Assembly: GCA_014804785.1 (NCBI GenBank)
Contig: JAAUZD010000023.1
Location: 195,066 to 259,065, forward strand
Reading direction: 5' to 3'
Source: Lachnospiraceae bacterium
GTDB taxonomy: Bacteria; Bacillota; Clostridia; Lachnospirales; Lachnospiraceae
Length of the DNA stretch: 64,000 bases
Shown here: piece after piece, positions 51,839-60,907 of the stretch
Position numbering within the stretch: position 1 is the first letter of the stretch
Layout: the number at the start of each line of letters is the position of its first letter
Program-made: the position numbers and the translations under genes
Notes under the pieces: model-generated
What the model saw: only the letters and a program-made list of their open reading frames with translations
Databases searched by the model: none
What the model was told of the DNA's origin: nothing

Positions 51839-53899
51839 ATGAAATGTTCGGATGATATCATTCGTTTAAAGGGAATAGGAGAAAAGACGGCAAAACTTTT
51901 TTATCGGATTGGAATTCATACCACAGAGGATTTGCTTTTCTATTATCCCAGAGACTATCAGACATTTGCGCCTCCAATCAAGATTGGGGAAGCGGCAAAG
52001 GATGAGGTGGTCACGTTAGAGTTGTTTCTTCCGGCTTCTTTCAAGTGGAAGAAGGTACGGAATCTATCGATTGGTTCGGGGATTGGAAGTGATGGCGAAA
52101 ACCGTATTTCCATAACTTATTTCAATACGCCTTATTTAAAAAGCAGACTTGTTGCGGGAAGTGCCTATTTATTCCGGGGAAAAATAAAAAAAGAAAACGG
52201 AGCATACCACATGGATCAGCCCAAAATCTACACATGGGCGGAATATGAGGAAAAAATGGGACAGCTTCAGCCATGCTATAATCTGACGGCAGGTCTTACC
52301 AACCGGACGGTGGCAAAAGCAGTGGAACAGGCGCTTAACTGCTACGAAGAAGAGGAGTATCTTCCAACGGACATCCTGCAGGAATACGGACTTATTTCAA
52401 AGACACGTGCTGTGTATCAGATTCATTTTCCAAAAGACTGGGACAGCCTTATGGAGGCGCGGAAAAGGCTGGTGTTTGATGAGTTCTTCTTATTTCTTCT
52501 ATCAATCAGACGCATGAAGGAGTACAACGAAATGCTTGATGCGGATTATCCCATGATAGAGACTGCCTGGACAAAGCGGTTTATAGAGGGACTTCCGTAT
52601 CGACTGACAAATGCCCAGCTTAAGGTATGGGAAGAAATAGAAAGAGATCTTGTGGGTGGCAAATGCATGAACAGGCTGGTACAAGGAGATGTTGGCTCCG
52701 GGAAGACGGTGCTTGCTTTTTTGGCACTTTTGCTTGTAGTGAGCAATGGATATCAGGGAGCGCTCATGGCACCCACGGAAATACTGGCATCTCAGCATTT
52801 TGAGCAGATAAGCAGTATGACCCGGGAATATAATCTTCCTTTTAAGCCTGCGCTTCTTACCGGTTCAGTAAGCGCAGTGGGAAAAAAGGAGCTTTATCGC
52901 AAAATAGAAGAGGGAGAAGTAAATGTCATCATCGGGACCCATGCATTGATACAGGAAAAAGTGAGTTACAAGAATCTGGCACTGGTGATTACGGATGAGC
53001 AGCACCGTTTTGGAGTAAGACAAAGAGAGAGTTTAAGCGAAAAAGGGGGACAGGCTCATGTCCTTGTCATGAGTGCGACCCCGATTCCGAGAACGCTGGC
53101 AATCATCTTGTATGGAGATCTTCACTTGTCTGTAGTGGATGAACTGCCTGCTCACAGGCTTCCTGTGAAAAATTGTGTGGTGAGCACTTCCTATCGGAAA
53201 AAGGCTTATGAGTTCATTACCAAAGAAGTCCGCAAGGGAAATCAGGCATATGTGATTTGCCCCATGGTTGAGGCCGGGGATGAGGGCACAGAGGGGCTTG
53301 AGAATGTAACAGATTACGGAGAAAAGCTCAAAAACACCCTGCCGGCAGATATTCATGTGGAGATTCTTCACGGAAAAATGAAACCGTCGGATAAGAAAAG
53401 AATCATGGATGCCTTTGCGTCCGGCGATATTCATGTACTGGTATCCACAACCGTCATTGAAGTGGGAATTAATGTCCCGAATGCAACCGTGATGATGATT
53501 GAAAATGCAGAACGTTTTGGTCTTGCCCAGCTTCATCAGCTGAGGGGAAGGATTGGAAGAGGAAAAGAGCAGTCTTATTGTATCTTTATGAATTGTTCTG
53601 ACAAAAATATGTCCATGGACAGATTGAATATTTTAAATAAATCCAATGATGGATTTTACATTGCGGAGGAGGACCTGAAGCTGAGAGGGCCGGGGGATCT
53701 TTTCGGCATCAGACAAAGCGGCGCCATGGAATTTAAGCTTGCAGATATTTATCAGGATTCAGAAGTACTGAAAAAAGTCAGTATGACGGTAGACAGGCTC
53801 CTTTTGGAAGATGAAAATCTGGAAACGGAAAGATGTGCTCCGCTTAAACGGTATTTGAATGAAAATACTGGAAATTTTATTGACTTTAGGACAATCTGA
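51839..53899 (+). CDS. recG: ATP-dependent DNA helicase RecG
   Basis: RecG regresses stalled forks and migrates branched DNA. The 686-residue protein has the N-terminal wedge/OB domain (KGIGEKTAKLFYRIGIHTTEDLLFYYPRDY). The SF2 motor follows: NRLVQGDVGSGKTVLAFLAL (motif I), MAPTEILASQHF, ITDEQHRFGVRQRE (DEQH box), VMSATPIPRTLA, and TVIEVGINVPNATVMMIENAERFGLAQLHQLRGRIGRG (TRG region). AAGGAG precedes the ATG. It follows fakA as in Bacillus, but without the sdaAB-sdaAA genes found between them there. Confidence 0.96.
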   Translation: MKCSDDIIRLKGIGEKTAKLFYRIGIHTTEDLLFYYPRDYQTFAPPIKIGEAAKDEVVTLELFLPASFKWKKVRNLSIGSGIGSDGENRISITYFNTPYLKSRLVAGSAYLFRGKIKKENGAYHMDQPKIYTWAEYEEKMGQLQPCYNLTAGLTNRTVAKAVEQALNCYEEEEYLPTDILQEYGLISKTRAVYQIHFPKDWDSLMEARKRLVFDEFFLFLLSIRRMKEYNEMLDADYPMIETAWTKRFIEGLPYRLTNAQLKVWEEIERDLVGGKCMNRLVQGDVGSGKTVLAFLALLLVVSNGYQGALMAPTEILASQHFEQISSMTREYNLPFKPALLTGSVSAVGKKELYRKIEEGEVNVIIGTHALIQEKVSYKNLALVITDEQHRFGVRQRESLSEKGGQAHVLVMSATPIPRTLAIILYGDLHLSVVDELPAHRLPVKNCVVSTSYRKKAYEFITKEVRKGNQAYVICPMVEAGDEGTEGLENVTDYGEKLKNTLPADIHVEILHGKMKPSDKKRIMDAFASGDIHVLVSTTVIEVGINVPNATVMMIENAERFGLAQLHQLRGRIGRGKEQSYCIFMNCSDKNMSMDRLNILNKSNDGFYIAEEDLKLRGPGDLFGIRQSGAMEFKLADIYQDSEVLKKVSMTVDRLLLEDENLETERCAPLKRYLNENTGNFIDFRTI

Positions 53900-53967
53900 C
53901 AGTAAGATATATTTGTGTTCCCATTAAGGAAAACGCACAATATGTTGTATTTTAAGAGAAAGGAACG

Positions 53968-54843
53968 GTGAATCAATTGAATCAGAAGATTGCAATCGTT
54001 ACGGATTCAAACAGCGGGATTACGCAGGCGGAAGCGGAGGAACTTGGAATTAAAGTCCTTCCCATGCCCTTTATGATAGGTGAAGAAACTTTTTTTGAGG
54101 ATATCACATTGACCCAGGAGGAATTTTATGAAAAGCTGGAGAGCGGCGCAGATGTGGTGACCAGCCAGCCTTCTCCGGAAGCGGTGATGAATCTTTGGAG
54201 GGAAACGCTGAAGGAATATGATGAAATCGTCTATATTCCAATGAGCAGCGGCTTGTCGGGCTCCTGTCAGAGCGCGCTTATGCTTTCAGAGGACTTTGAC
54301 GGAAAAGTACATGTGGTCAATAACCAGAGAATCTCCGTTACGCAGAGACAATCGGCAATGGATGCCAAAATGCTCGCCGGAAGGGGCATGAGTGCAGCGC
54401 AAATCAAGGAATTCCTTGAAAATGATAAGTTCAATTCCAGCATTTATATTATGCTTGACACCTTATATTATCTAAAAAAAGGCGGAAGAATCACTCCGGC
54501 GGCGGCAGCAATCGGAACGATCCTTAAATTGAAGCCTGTACTGACGATTCAGGGTGACAAGCTGGATGCATTTGCAAAGGCAAGGACTTCCGCTCAGGGG
54601 AAGTCGATTATGATAAATGCTATCAGAAACGATATGGAGAACCGCTTTGGCGGCGCCAGCGCGGATAATATCTGGCTGGAAGTTGCTTATACCAAGGATG
54701 TGAATGCTGCAAGACAGTTCGTGGATGAACTTTCAAAGGAATTCCCCGGATTTAACATTGTGGTTAATCCGCTTTCGTTAAGTGTTGCCTGTCATATCGG
54801 ACCAGGGTCTTTGGCGGTTGCCTGCTGTAAAAAGATAAAGTAA
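53968..54843 (+). CDS. DegV family fatty-acid-binding protein (FakB-like)
   Basis: DegV/FakB proteins hold a fatty acid for phosphorylation by FakA. The 291-residue protein has the family start IAIVTDSNSGITQAEAEELGIKVLPMPF, the TSQPSPEAV motif near residue 65, PMSSGLSGSCQSA near 92 and YYLKKGGRITPAAA near 168. The start is the GTG at 53968 (AAAGGAAC just upstream); the TTG at 53977 is an alternative. Proximity to the fakA-like gene supports the pairing but is not proof of it. Confidence 0.88.
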   Translation: MNQLNQKIAIVTDSNSGITQAEAEELGIKVLPMPFMIGEETFFEDITLTQEEFYEKLESGADVVTSQPSPEAVMNLWRETLKEYDEIVYIPMSSGLSGSCQSALMLSEDFDGKVHVVNNQRISVTQRQSAMDAKMLAGRGMSAAQIKEFLENDKFNSSIYIMLDTLYYLKKGGRITPAAAAIGTILKLKPVLTIQGDKLDAFAKARTSAQGKSIMINAIRNDMENRFGGASADNIWLEVAYTKDVNAARQFVDELSKEFPGFNIVVNPLSLSVACHIGPGSLAVACCKKIK

Positions 54844-54880
54844 CAAGTTATTTCAGTATAGAGAAAGAGGTTTGTAGTAA

Positions 54881-56803
54881 ATGTCAAAAGCAGCAGTTTA
54901 TGATGCATCCAGCATTACCGTACTGGAAGGGCTGGAAGCGGTAAGAAGAAGACCGGGAATGTATATCGGCAGCGTTTCCACGAAAGGGTTGAATCACTTG
55001 ATTTATGAAATCGTAGATAACGCAGTGGATGAGCATCTTGCAGGGTACTGCGATACGATTTACGTCACTCTTGAGGCGGACGGCTCGGCTACCATTGAGG
55101 ATAACGGACGCGGAATTCCGGTGGGGATGCATGAAAAAGGAGTCAGTGCAGAGAGACTGGTCTTTACCACTCTTCATGCAGGAGGAAAATTTGATGATAC
55201 TGCTTATAAGACCAGCGGAGGACTCCACGGGGTAGGCTCTTCTGTTGTAAATGCGCTGTCCACTTATCTGACGGTGCAGGTCAAAAATGGAGGACACTTA
55301 TATGAGGACAGATATGAGCGCGGCACGCCTGCAATAGAGTTGGTGAATGGATTGCTTCCTGTGGTCGGGAAGGCAAAAGGAAGCGGAACCCGGATTAATT
55401 TTCTGCCGGATGACACGATTTTTGACAGAACAAGATTCAAGGAAGATGAAATCAAGAGCAGGATGCATGAAACAGCCTATTTAAATCCTGCCCTGACCAT
55501 TGTTTTTGAAGACAAGAGAAAAGAAGAGACGGAACATATTGAATATCATGAGCCGGACGGCATCATAGGCTTCATCAAGGACATGAATAAATCCACAGAG
55601 GCAGTCTGCGATGTGATTTATTTTAAAGGGGAGAGTGAAGGCATCTCAGTGGAAGGGGCTTTCCAGTACATCAATGAATTCCATGAAAATGTGCTGGGTT
55701 TTTGTAATAATATCTACAATTCAGAAGGGGGCACCCATCTTACTGGATTCAAGACGGCGTTCACCAATATTATCAATACATATGCCAGAGAATTGAACAT
55801 ACTGAAAGAGAAGGATGCCAACTTTACTGGTGCAGACGTGCGCAACGGGATGACGGCGGTCATCTCTATCAAGCATCCTGATCCAAGATTTGAGGGACAG
55901 ACGAAGACGAAACTGGATAATCAGGATGCATCTAAAGTAGTCTCAAAGGTGACAGGCGATGAGCTTGTCCGTTATTTTGACCGTAATCTGGAAACGCTCA
56001 AGAACATTATAGGCTGTGCGGAAAAAGCTGCGAAAATCCGCAAAACGGAGGAGAAGGCAAAGACCAATATGCTGACCAAGCAGAAGTTCTCCTTTGATTC
56101 TAATGGGAAGCTTGCCAATTGTGAGTCAAAAGATGCATCAAAATGCGAAATATTCATCGTAGAGGGTGATTCTGCAGGAGGAAGTGCAAAGACTGCAAGA
56201 AATCGTGCATTTCAAGCGATCCTTCCTATCCGCGGAAAAATCTTAAATGTGGAAAAAGCAAGTATTGATAAGGTACTTGCAAATGCGGAAATCAAGACCA
56301 TGATCAATGCATTTGGATGCGGATTTTCAGAAGGGTATGGAAATGATTTTGATATCACGAAGCTCCGCTATGATAAAATCATCATTATGGCAGATGCGGA
56401 CGTGGACGGGGCTCATATTTCCACTTTGCTGCTGACGCTGTTTTATCGGTTTATGCCGGAACTGATTTATGAGGGACATGTATATATTGCCATGCCTCCT
56501 TTATATAAAGCCATGCCAAGTAAAGGGAAAGAAGAGTACCTTTATGATGACAAAGCCTTAGAGCAGTATCGAAAACGTCATAAGGGTCCCTTCACCTTAC
56601 AGAGATATAAAGGTCTTGGAGAAATGGATGCCAATCAGCTCTGGGAAACGACCTTAGATCCTGAAAGCAGAATCTTAAAGCTGGTTGAGATTGAGGATGC
56701 ACGTATGGCGTCAGAAGTGACGGAAATGCTGATGGGAACAGAAGTGCCGCCCAGAAAAGCATTTATTTATGAACATGCTACAGATGCGGAACTGGACATC
56801 TAA
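54881..56803 (+). CDS. Type IIA DNA topoisomerase subunit B (GyrB/ParE)
   Basis: This is the ATPase subunit of a type IIA topoisomerase, of 640 residues. The GHKL fold is complete (VRRRPGMYIGSVSTKGLNHLIYEIVDNAVDEH, EDNGRGIPVGMHEK, SGGLHGVGSSVVNALS, FEGQTKTKL). The Toprim part follows (EIFIVEGDSAGGSAKTARNR, IIIMADADVDGAHISTLLLT) and PLYKAM with YKGLGEMDANQLWETTLDP. The text after QTKTKL (DNQDASKVV) differs from usual GyrB. It is not next to dnaA/dnaN/recF, so it may be a second, topo IV-like set. The partner subunit follows after 19 bases. Confidence 0.9.
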   Translation: MSKAAVYDASSITVLEGLEAVRRRPGMYIGSVSTKGLNHLIYEIVDNAVDEHLAGYCDTIYVTLEADGSATIEDNGRGIPVGMHEKGVSAERLVFTTLHAGGKFDDTAYKTSGGLHGVGSSVVNALSTYLTVQVKNGGHLYEDRYERGTPAIELVNGLLPVVGKAKGSGTRINFLPDDTIFDRTRFKEDEIKSRMHETAYLNPALTIVFEDKRKEETEHIEYHEPDGIIGFIKDMNKSTEAVCDVIYFKGESEGISVEGAFQYINEFHENVLGFCNNIYNSEGGTHLTGFKTAFTNIINTYARELNILKEKDANFTGADVRNGMTAVISIKHPDPRFEGQTKTKLDNQDASKVVSKVTGDELVRYFDRNLETLKNIIGCAEKAAKIRKTEEKAKTNMLTKQKFSFDSNGKLANCESKDASKCEIFIVEGDSAGGSAKTARNRAFQAILPIRGKILNVEKASIDKVLANAEIKTMINAFGCGFSEGYGNDFDITKLRYDKIIIMADADVDGAHISTLLLTLFYRFMPELIYEGHVYIAMPPLYKAMPSKGKEEYLYDDKALEQYRKRHKGPFTLQRYKGLGEMDANQLWETTLDPESRILKLVEIEDARMASEVTEMLMGTEVPPRKAFIYEHATDAELDI

Positions 56804-56822
56804 GAAGTGAGGAAAAGTCTAC

Positions 56823-59060
56823 ATGGAAGAAAAGATCATAAAAACTGAGTATTCTGAGGTAATGCAGAAATCTTATATTGACTATGCTATGAGCGTAATC
56901 GTGGCAAGAGCCCTTCCGGATGCCAGGGACGGGTTGAAGCCGGTACAAAGAAGAGTGCTGTATGATATGCATGAACTGGGAATCAGATATGACAGACCTT
57001 ATAGAAAAAGTGCCCGTATAGTGGGGGACACCATGGGTAAATATCATCCTCACGGTGATAGTTCTATTTATGAAGCGCTGGTGGTAATGACCCAGGAATT
57101 TAAGAAGGGGCTTGCGCTGATAGATGGTCACGGTAATTTCGGAAACATTGAAGGAGACGGAGCCGCTGCTATGCGTTATACGGAGGCGCGGCTTACAAAA
57201 ATTACCCAGGAATCCTTTTTATCTGACTTAGACAAGGATGTGGTGGATTTTATTCCCAATTTTGATGAGACAGAAAAGGAGCCTACAGTTCTTCCTGTGA
57301 AATTTCCCAACCTTCTTGTGAATGGCTCTGAAGGTATTGCAGTCGGCATGGCAACCAGCATTCCGCCTCACAATTTAGGTGAAGTAGCAAATGCGGTAAA
57401 AGCCTATATGCAGGATGAATCCATCACCACAAAGGAGCTTATGAAGTACATAAAGGGTCCTGATTTCCCTACCGGAGGCATTGTGATTAACAAGGATGAT
57501 CTTCTGGAAATTTATGAGACCGGCACAGGTAAAATCAAGATCAGGGGAAAAGTAGATATTGAAAAGGGAAAAGCAGGTAAAACAAATGTGGTCATAAGTG
57601 AAATTCCCTATCCTATGATCGGAGCAAATATCTCTAAATTTCTCATGGACGTAGCAGCTCTTTCAGAGACCAAAAAAACTCAGGATATTGTGGATATTTC
57701 CAATCAATCCTCCAAAGAGGGAATTCGAATCGTCATTGAACTTAAGAGGGATGCGGATGTTGATAACTTTATAAATATGCTCTACAAAAAGACCCGGCTT
57801 GAGGACACCTTTGGCGTGAACATGCTTGCCATAGCAGATGGACGTCCTGAAGTCATGAGTCTTAGAGAGATCATCAAGCATAATGTTGATTTTCAGTTTC
57901 AGGTTGCTACCAGAAAATATACCACTCTCCTTGCAAAGGAAAGGGAAAGAAAAGAAATCCAGGAGGGATTGATCAAAGCATGCAATGTAATCGATCTTGT
58001 CATTGAAATCCTCCGGGGGTCCAGAGACAGAGCCATGGCAAAAGACTGCTTGACGCAGGGAAAAGTGGACGGTATTAAATTCCGCTCAAAGGAATCCAAG
58101 ATTATGGCATCCCAGCTGATGTTCACAGAAAAACAGGCAAATGCCATACTGGACATGCGCTTATATAAGCTGATTGGTCTGGAACTGGAAGCGCTGATCA
58201 ATGAACATGAAGAAACCATGGCAAACATCTATCGGTATGAGGATATACTGGAGCGCCGTGATTCTATGGCGCAGGTAATCATAAATGAGATTGATGAGAT
58301 ACGAAGAAACTATGCGCGTCCCAGAAAAACGATCATTGAAAATGCGGCAGAAGCAGTTTATGTGGAAAAGAAAATGGAAGAGATGGATGTAGTCTTCCTG
58401 ATGGATCGTTTTGGCTATGCAAGAATCATAGACACCGCCACCTATGAGCGTAATAAAGAGGCGGCAGAGGCAGAAAATAAATTTGTATTTCCATGTAAAA
58501 ACACAGGAAAGGTATGTATTTTTACCAATACAGGGCAGCTTCATACCGTGAAGGTCATGGATATTCCTTTTGGAAAGTTCCGGGATAAAGGCATTCCGAT
58601 TGACAACATCAGCAATTTTAATGGCGAAAAAGAGATGGTAATTGCTGCGGCAAGTCAGACCAGCCTTAATCTTTACCGTATGATATTTGTGACCAGACTG
58701 GCAATGATGAAGGTGGTCGATGGCGGTGAGTTTGATGTGGCAAAACGTACGGTTGCCGCTACAAAGCTGACAGAGGGCGATGAGGTGGTGAGTGTCGTCG
58801 TCTTAAATGACCAGAGACAGATGGTTCTGCAGAGCGCGGAGGGATATTTTTTAAAATTTGCAGTGGATGAAATTCCCGAAAAGAAGAAAAATGCAGTGGG
58901 TGTTCGGGGGATGAAACTAAGCGGAAGCGACCATATCGAAAATGTTTACTATATCCAGAACGGTATGGAAAATACCATAGAATATAAAGATAAAACCCTT
59001 GATTTAAATAAGCTGAAAACGGCAAAAAGAGATGGCAAGGGCACGAAGGTAAGAGGATAG
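56823..59060 (+). CDS. Type IIA DNA topoisomerase subunit A (GyrA/ParC)
   Basis: This is the DNA-cleaving partner of the upstream subunit, of 745 residues. The winged helix carries [11 protein letters not shown] and [16 protein letters not shown], the site where quinolone-contact residues sit (Ser, and Glu at the acidic position). The active-site tyrosine is Y119 in [10 protein letters not shown]. The tower and coiled coil follow, then a beta-pinwheel C-terminal domain (from about residue 500). The gyrase-specific GyrA box (QRRGGKG-like) was not found, and the protein is shorter than most GyrA, so a topo IV-type enzyme is likely. It ends 27 bases before rsmD. Confidence 0.9.
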   Translation: MEEKIIKTEYSEVMQKSYIDYAMSVIVARALPDARDGLKPVQRRVLYDMHELGIRYDRPYRKSARIVGDTMGKYHPHGDSSIYEALVVMTQEFKKGLALIDGHGNFGNIEGDGAAAMRYTEARLTKITQESFLSDLDKDVVDFIPNFDETEKEPTVLPVKFPNLLVNGSEGIAVGMATSIPPHNLGEVANAVKAYMQDESITTKELMKYIKGPDFPTGGIVINKDDLLEIYETGTGKIKIRGKVDIEKGKAGKTNVVISEIPYPMIGANISKFLMDVAALSETKKTQDIVDISNQSSKEGIRIVIELKRDADVDNFINMLYKKTRLEDTFGVNMLAIADGRPEVMSLREIIKHNVDFQFQVATRKYTTLLAKERERKEIQEGLIKACNVIDLVIEILRGSRDRAMAKDCLTQGKVDGIKFRSKESKIMASQLMFTEKQANAILDMRLYKLIGLELEALINEHEETMANIYRYEDILERRDSMAQVIINEIDEIRRNYARPRKTIIENAAEAVYVEKKMEEMDVVFLMDRFGYARIIDTATYERNKEAAEAENKFVFPCKNTGKVCIFTNTGQLHTVKVMDIPFGKFRDKGIPIDNISNFNGEKEMVIAAASQTSLNLYRMIFVTRLAMMKVVDGGEFDVAKRTVAATKLTEGDEVVSVVVLNDQRQMVLQSAEGYFLKFAVDEIPEKKKNAVGVRGMKLSGSDHIENVYYIQNGMENTIEYKDKTLDLNKLKTAKRDGKGTKVRG

Positions 59061-59087
59061 AAGCAAAATCGGAAAGGAGTACCCCAA

Positions 59088-59645
59088 ATGCGCGTGATTG
59101 CTGGCAGGGCAAGAAGCCTGAAACTAAAAACACCGGAAGGAACAGATACCAGACCTACAACAGACAGAATCAAGGAAACATTATTTAACATGATACAGGG
59201 TGAGATTCCGGGATGCATCTTTATCGATCTGTTTGCGGGAAGCGGCGGAATCGGCATTGAGGCTTTAAGCCGCGGGGCGTCCCATGCCTATTTTGTGGAA
59301 AACGGAAAAGAAGCGATTTCCTGTATTCAGGATAATCTTTCCTTTACAAAATTTTCCGATGATGCTACACTGCTGAAACAGGAAGTTTTCAGTGCACTTC
59401 CCATGATTCATGAAAAGGAAGCGGATATTATCTTCATGGATCCTCCTTATCAGGCAGGTTATGAAGAAAAAATTTTTAAGGCACTTTCTGCCCAGTCCTA
59501 TGTTACGGAGAACACGCTTTTGATTCTGGAAGCTGAAATCAGCAGAGCGATGGACTTTCTAAAAGAAGCTGGATATGAAGTAATAAAAGAAAAGAATTAC
59601 AAAACCAACAAGCATGTATTTATAAGAAAGGCGGGTAAGGAATGA
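59088..59645 (+). CDS. rsmD: 16S rRNA (guanine(966)-N2)-methyltransferase
   Basis: RsmD methylates G966 of 16S rRNA. The 185-residue protein has the RsmD start [36 protein letters not shown], the SAM-binding [20 protein letters not shown] near residue 44, and the catalytic DPPY in [14 protein letters not shown] near 122. AAAGGAG precedes the ATG. It overlaps coaD by four bases (ATGA), the widely conserved rsmD-coaD pair (Bacillus ylbH-ylbI). Confidence 0.95.
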   Translation: MRVIAGRARSLKLKTPEGTDTRPTTDRIKETLFNMIQGEIPGCIFIDLFAGSGGIGIEALSRGASHAYFVENGKEAISCIQDNLSFTKFSDDATLLKQEVFSALPMIHEKEADIIFMDPPYQAGYEEKIFKALSAQSYVTENTLLILEAEISRAMDFLKEAGYEVIKEKNYKTNKHVFIRKAGKE

Positions 59646-60124
59646 AATCAGCAATCTATCCCGGCAGCTTTGATCCGGTCACTTACGGACACCTGGATGT
59701 TATCCGGCGTGCAGCCCGGATTTTTGACGAACTTACGGTCAGTGTTTTGAATAATAAACTAAAGACTCCATTGTTTTCTGTGGAAGAACGTGTTAAGATA
59801 TTACAGGAAGCAGTCAAAGACATTCCCAATGTGAAAGTAGAATCTTTCAGTGGTCTTCTGGTGGATTATGCCAGGTCGCGGGATGTACATGTAGTGATTA
59901 GGGGACTGCGTGCGATTACCGACTTTGAATATGAACTTCAGAATGCACAGACGAATGTAAAATTGTCAAATGGGGCGTTGGATACTATTTTCCTAACTAC
60001 GAGTCTGGAATATGCTTATCTTAGTTCTTCCAGCGTAAAGGAGATTGCAAGTTTTAACGGCGATATTTCCATGTGCGTGCCTGATTTTGTAGCAGAGCTT
60101 GTGTATCAGAAATATGGATATTAG
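59642..60124 (+). CDS. coaD: Phosphopantetheine adenylyltransferase
   Basis: CoaD makes dephospho-CoA from 4'-phosphopantetheine and ATP. The 160-residue protein has [26 protein letters not shown] at the N-terminus (nucleotidyltransferase TxGH motif), [19 protein letters not shown] near residue 87, and [18 protein letters not shown] near 121. The length and motifs match the family throughout. Its start overlaps the rsmD stop codon. Confidence 0.96.
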   Translation: MKSAIYPGSFDPVTYGHLDVIRRAARIFDELTVSVLNNKLKTPLFSVEERVKILQEAVKDIPNVKVESFSGLLVDYARSRDVHVVIRGLRAITDFEYELQNAQTNVKLSNGALDTIFLTTSLEYAYLSSSSVKEIASFNGDISMCVPDFVAELVYQKYGY

Positions 60125-60148
60125 GAAGAAGTAGACGGGGGAAAGCGC

Positions 60149-60775
60149 ATGAGCAGCAGAATCGAACAATTAATTGATGAAATTGAAGAGTATATAGACG
60201 GCTGTAAATACCAGACTCTTTCAAACAGTAAGATTATTGTCAACAAGGAAGAAATCGACGAACTTCTCCGCGAACTTAGAATGAAGACGCCGGATGAGAT
60301 TAAGCGATACCAGAAGATCATCAGCAATAAAGAAGCCATTTTAAATGATGCCCGTGCCAAGGCGGAGGCTCTTATCAACGAAGCCACGCTTCATACCAAC
60401 GAGCTGATCAATGAGCATGAGATTATGCAGCAGGCCTATGCGCAGGCCAATGAAGTTGTTAAGATGGCGACCCAGCAGGCGCAGGAAATTCTGGATAACG
60501 CGACTATGGAGGCAAACAATATGCGCATGGCTGCTATGCAGTATACGGATGACATTCTTGCAAATGTAGAAAATCTTATGACACAGACCATGCGTACTAC
60601 AACGGATCATTATGAAAGTTTTATTGGTGCGTTGAATCATTATAATGATATTGTTAATGCAAACAGAGTGGAATTAAATCCACCTGAGCCAGACACGTAT
60701 ATTGGTGAAGATCTGGAAAATGAGGCAGAGCAGGCAAAGGACAAGGGTGAGAACTTGAATTTGGATCTGCTGTAA
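60149..60775 (+). CDS. Coiled-coil protein, unknown (ATP-synthase-subunit-like helix)
   Basis: The 208-residue soluble protein is almost wholly helical. Residues 1-60 form a leading segment (IEQLIDEIEEYIDGCKYQ). Residues 70-145 are a long Ala/Asn/Glu-rich coiled coil (NDARAKAEALINEATLHTNELINEHEIMQQAYAQANEVVKMATQQAQEILDNATMEANNM) of the sort often matched to ATP synthase B/H subunits or DivIVA, which may only reflect composition. The tail is acidic. It sits between coaD and the amidase in place of the direct coaD-ylbJ junction of Bacillus. GGGGGAAAGC precedes the ATG. Confidence 0.75.
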   Translation: MSSRIEQLIDEIEEYIDGCKYQTLSNSKIIVNKEEIDELLRELRMKTPDEIKRYQKIISNKEAILNDARAKAEALINEATLHTNELINEHEIMQQAYAQANEVVKMATQQAQEILDNATMEANNMRMAAMQYTDDILANVENLMTQTMRTTTDHYESFIGALNHYNDIVNANRVELNPPEPDTYIGEDLENEAEQAKDKGENLNLDLL

Positions 60776-60826
60776 TACAACGAATGTCACGCTTTGCGCT
60801 ACATTCTTATGTTAAAGTAAAGTCTG

Positions 60827-60862
60827 ATCCGGCTTACGGCGTAAAAGTAAGCCGGATTTTTT
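60827..60862 (+). terminator. Terminator after the coiled-coil gene
   Basis: An 11-base stem ATCCGGCTTAC/GTAAGCCGGAT (60827-60837 with 60847-60857) and a T run of six. A second imperfect hairpin lies just upstream (60782-60806). Confidence 0.88.
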
Positions 60863-60907
60863 GATATGTTTATGAATAAATTTTCATGTATGACAAGGAG
60901 AAGGAGA

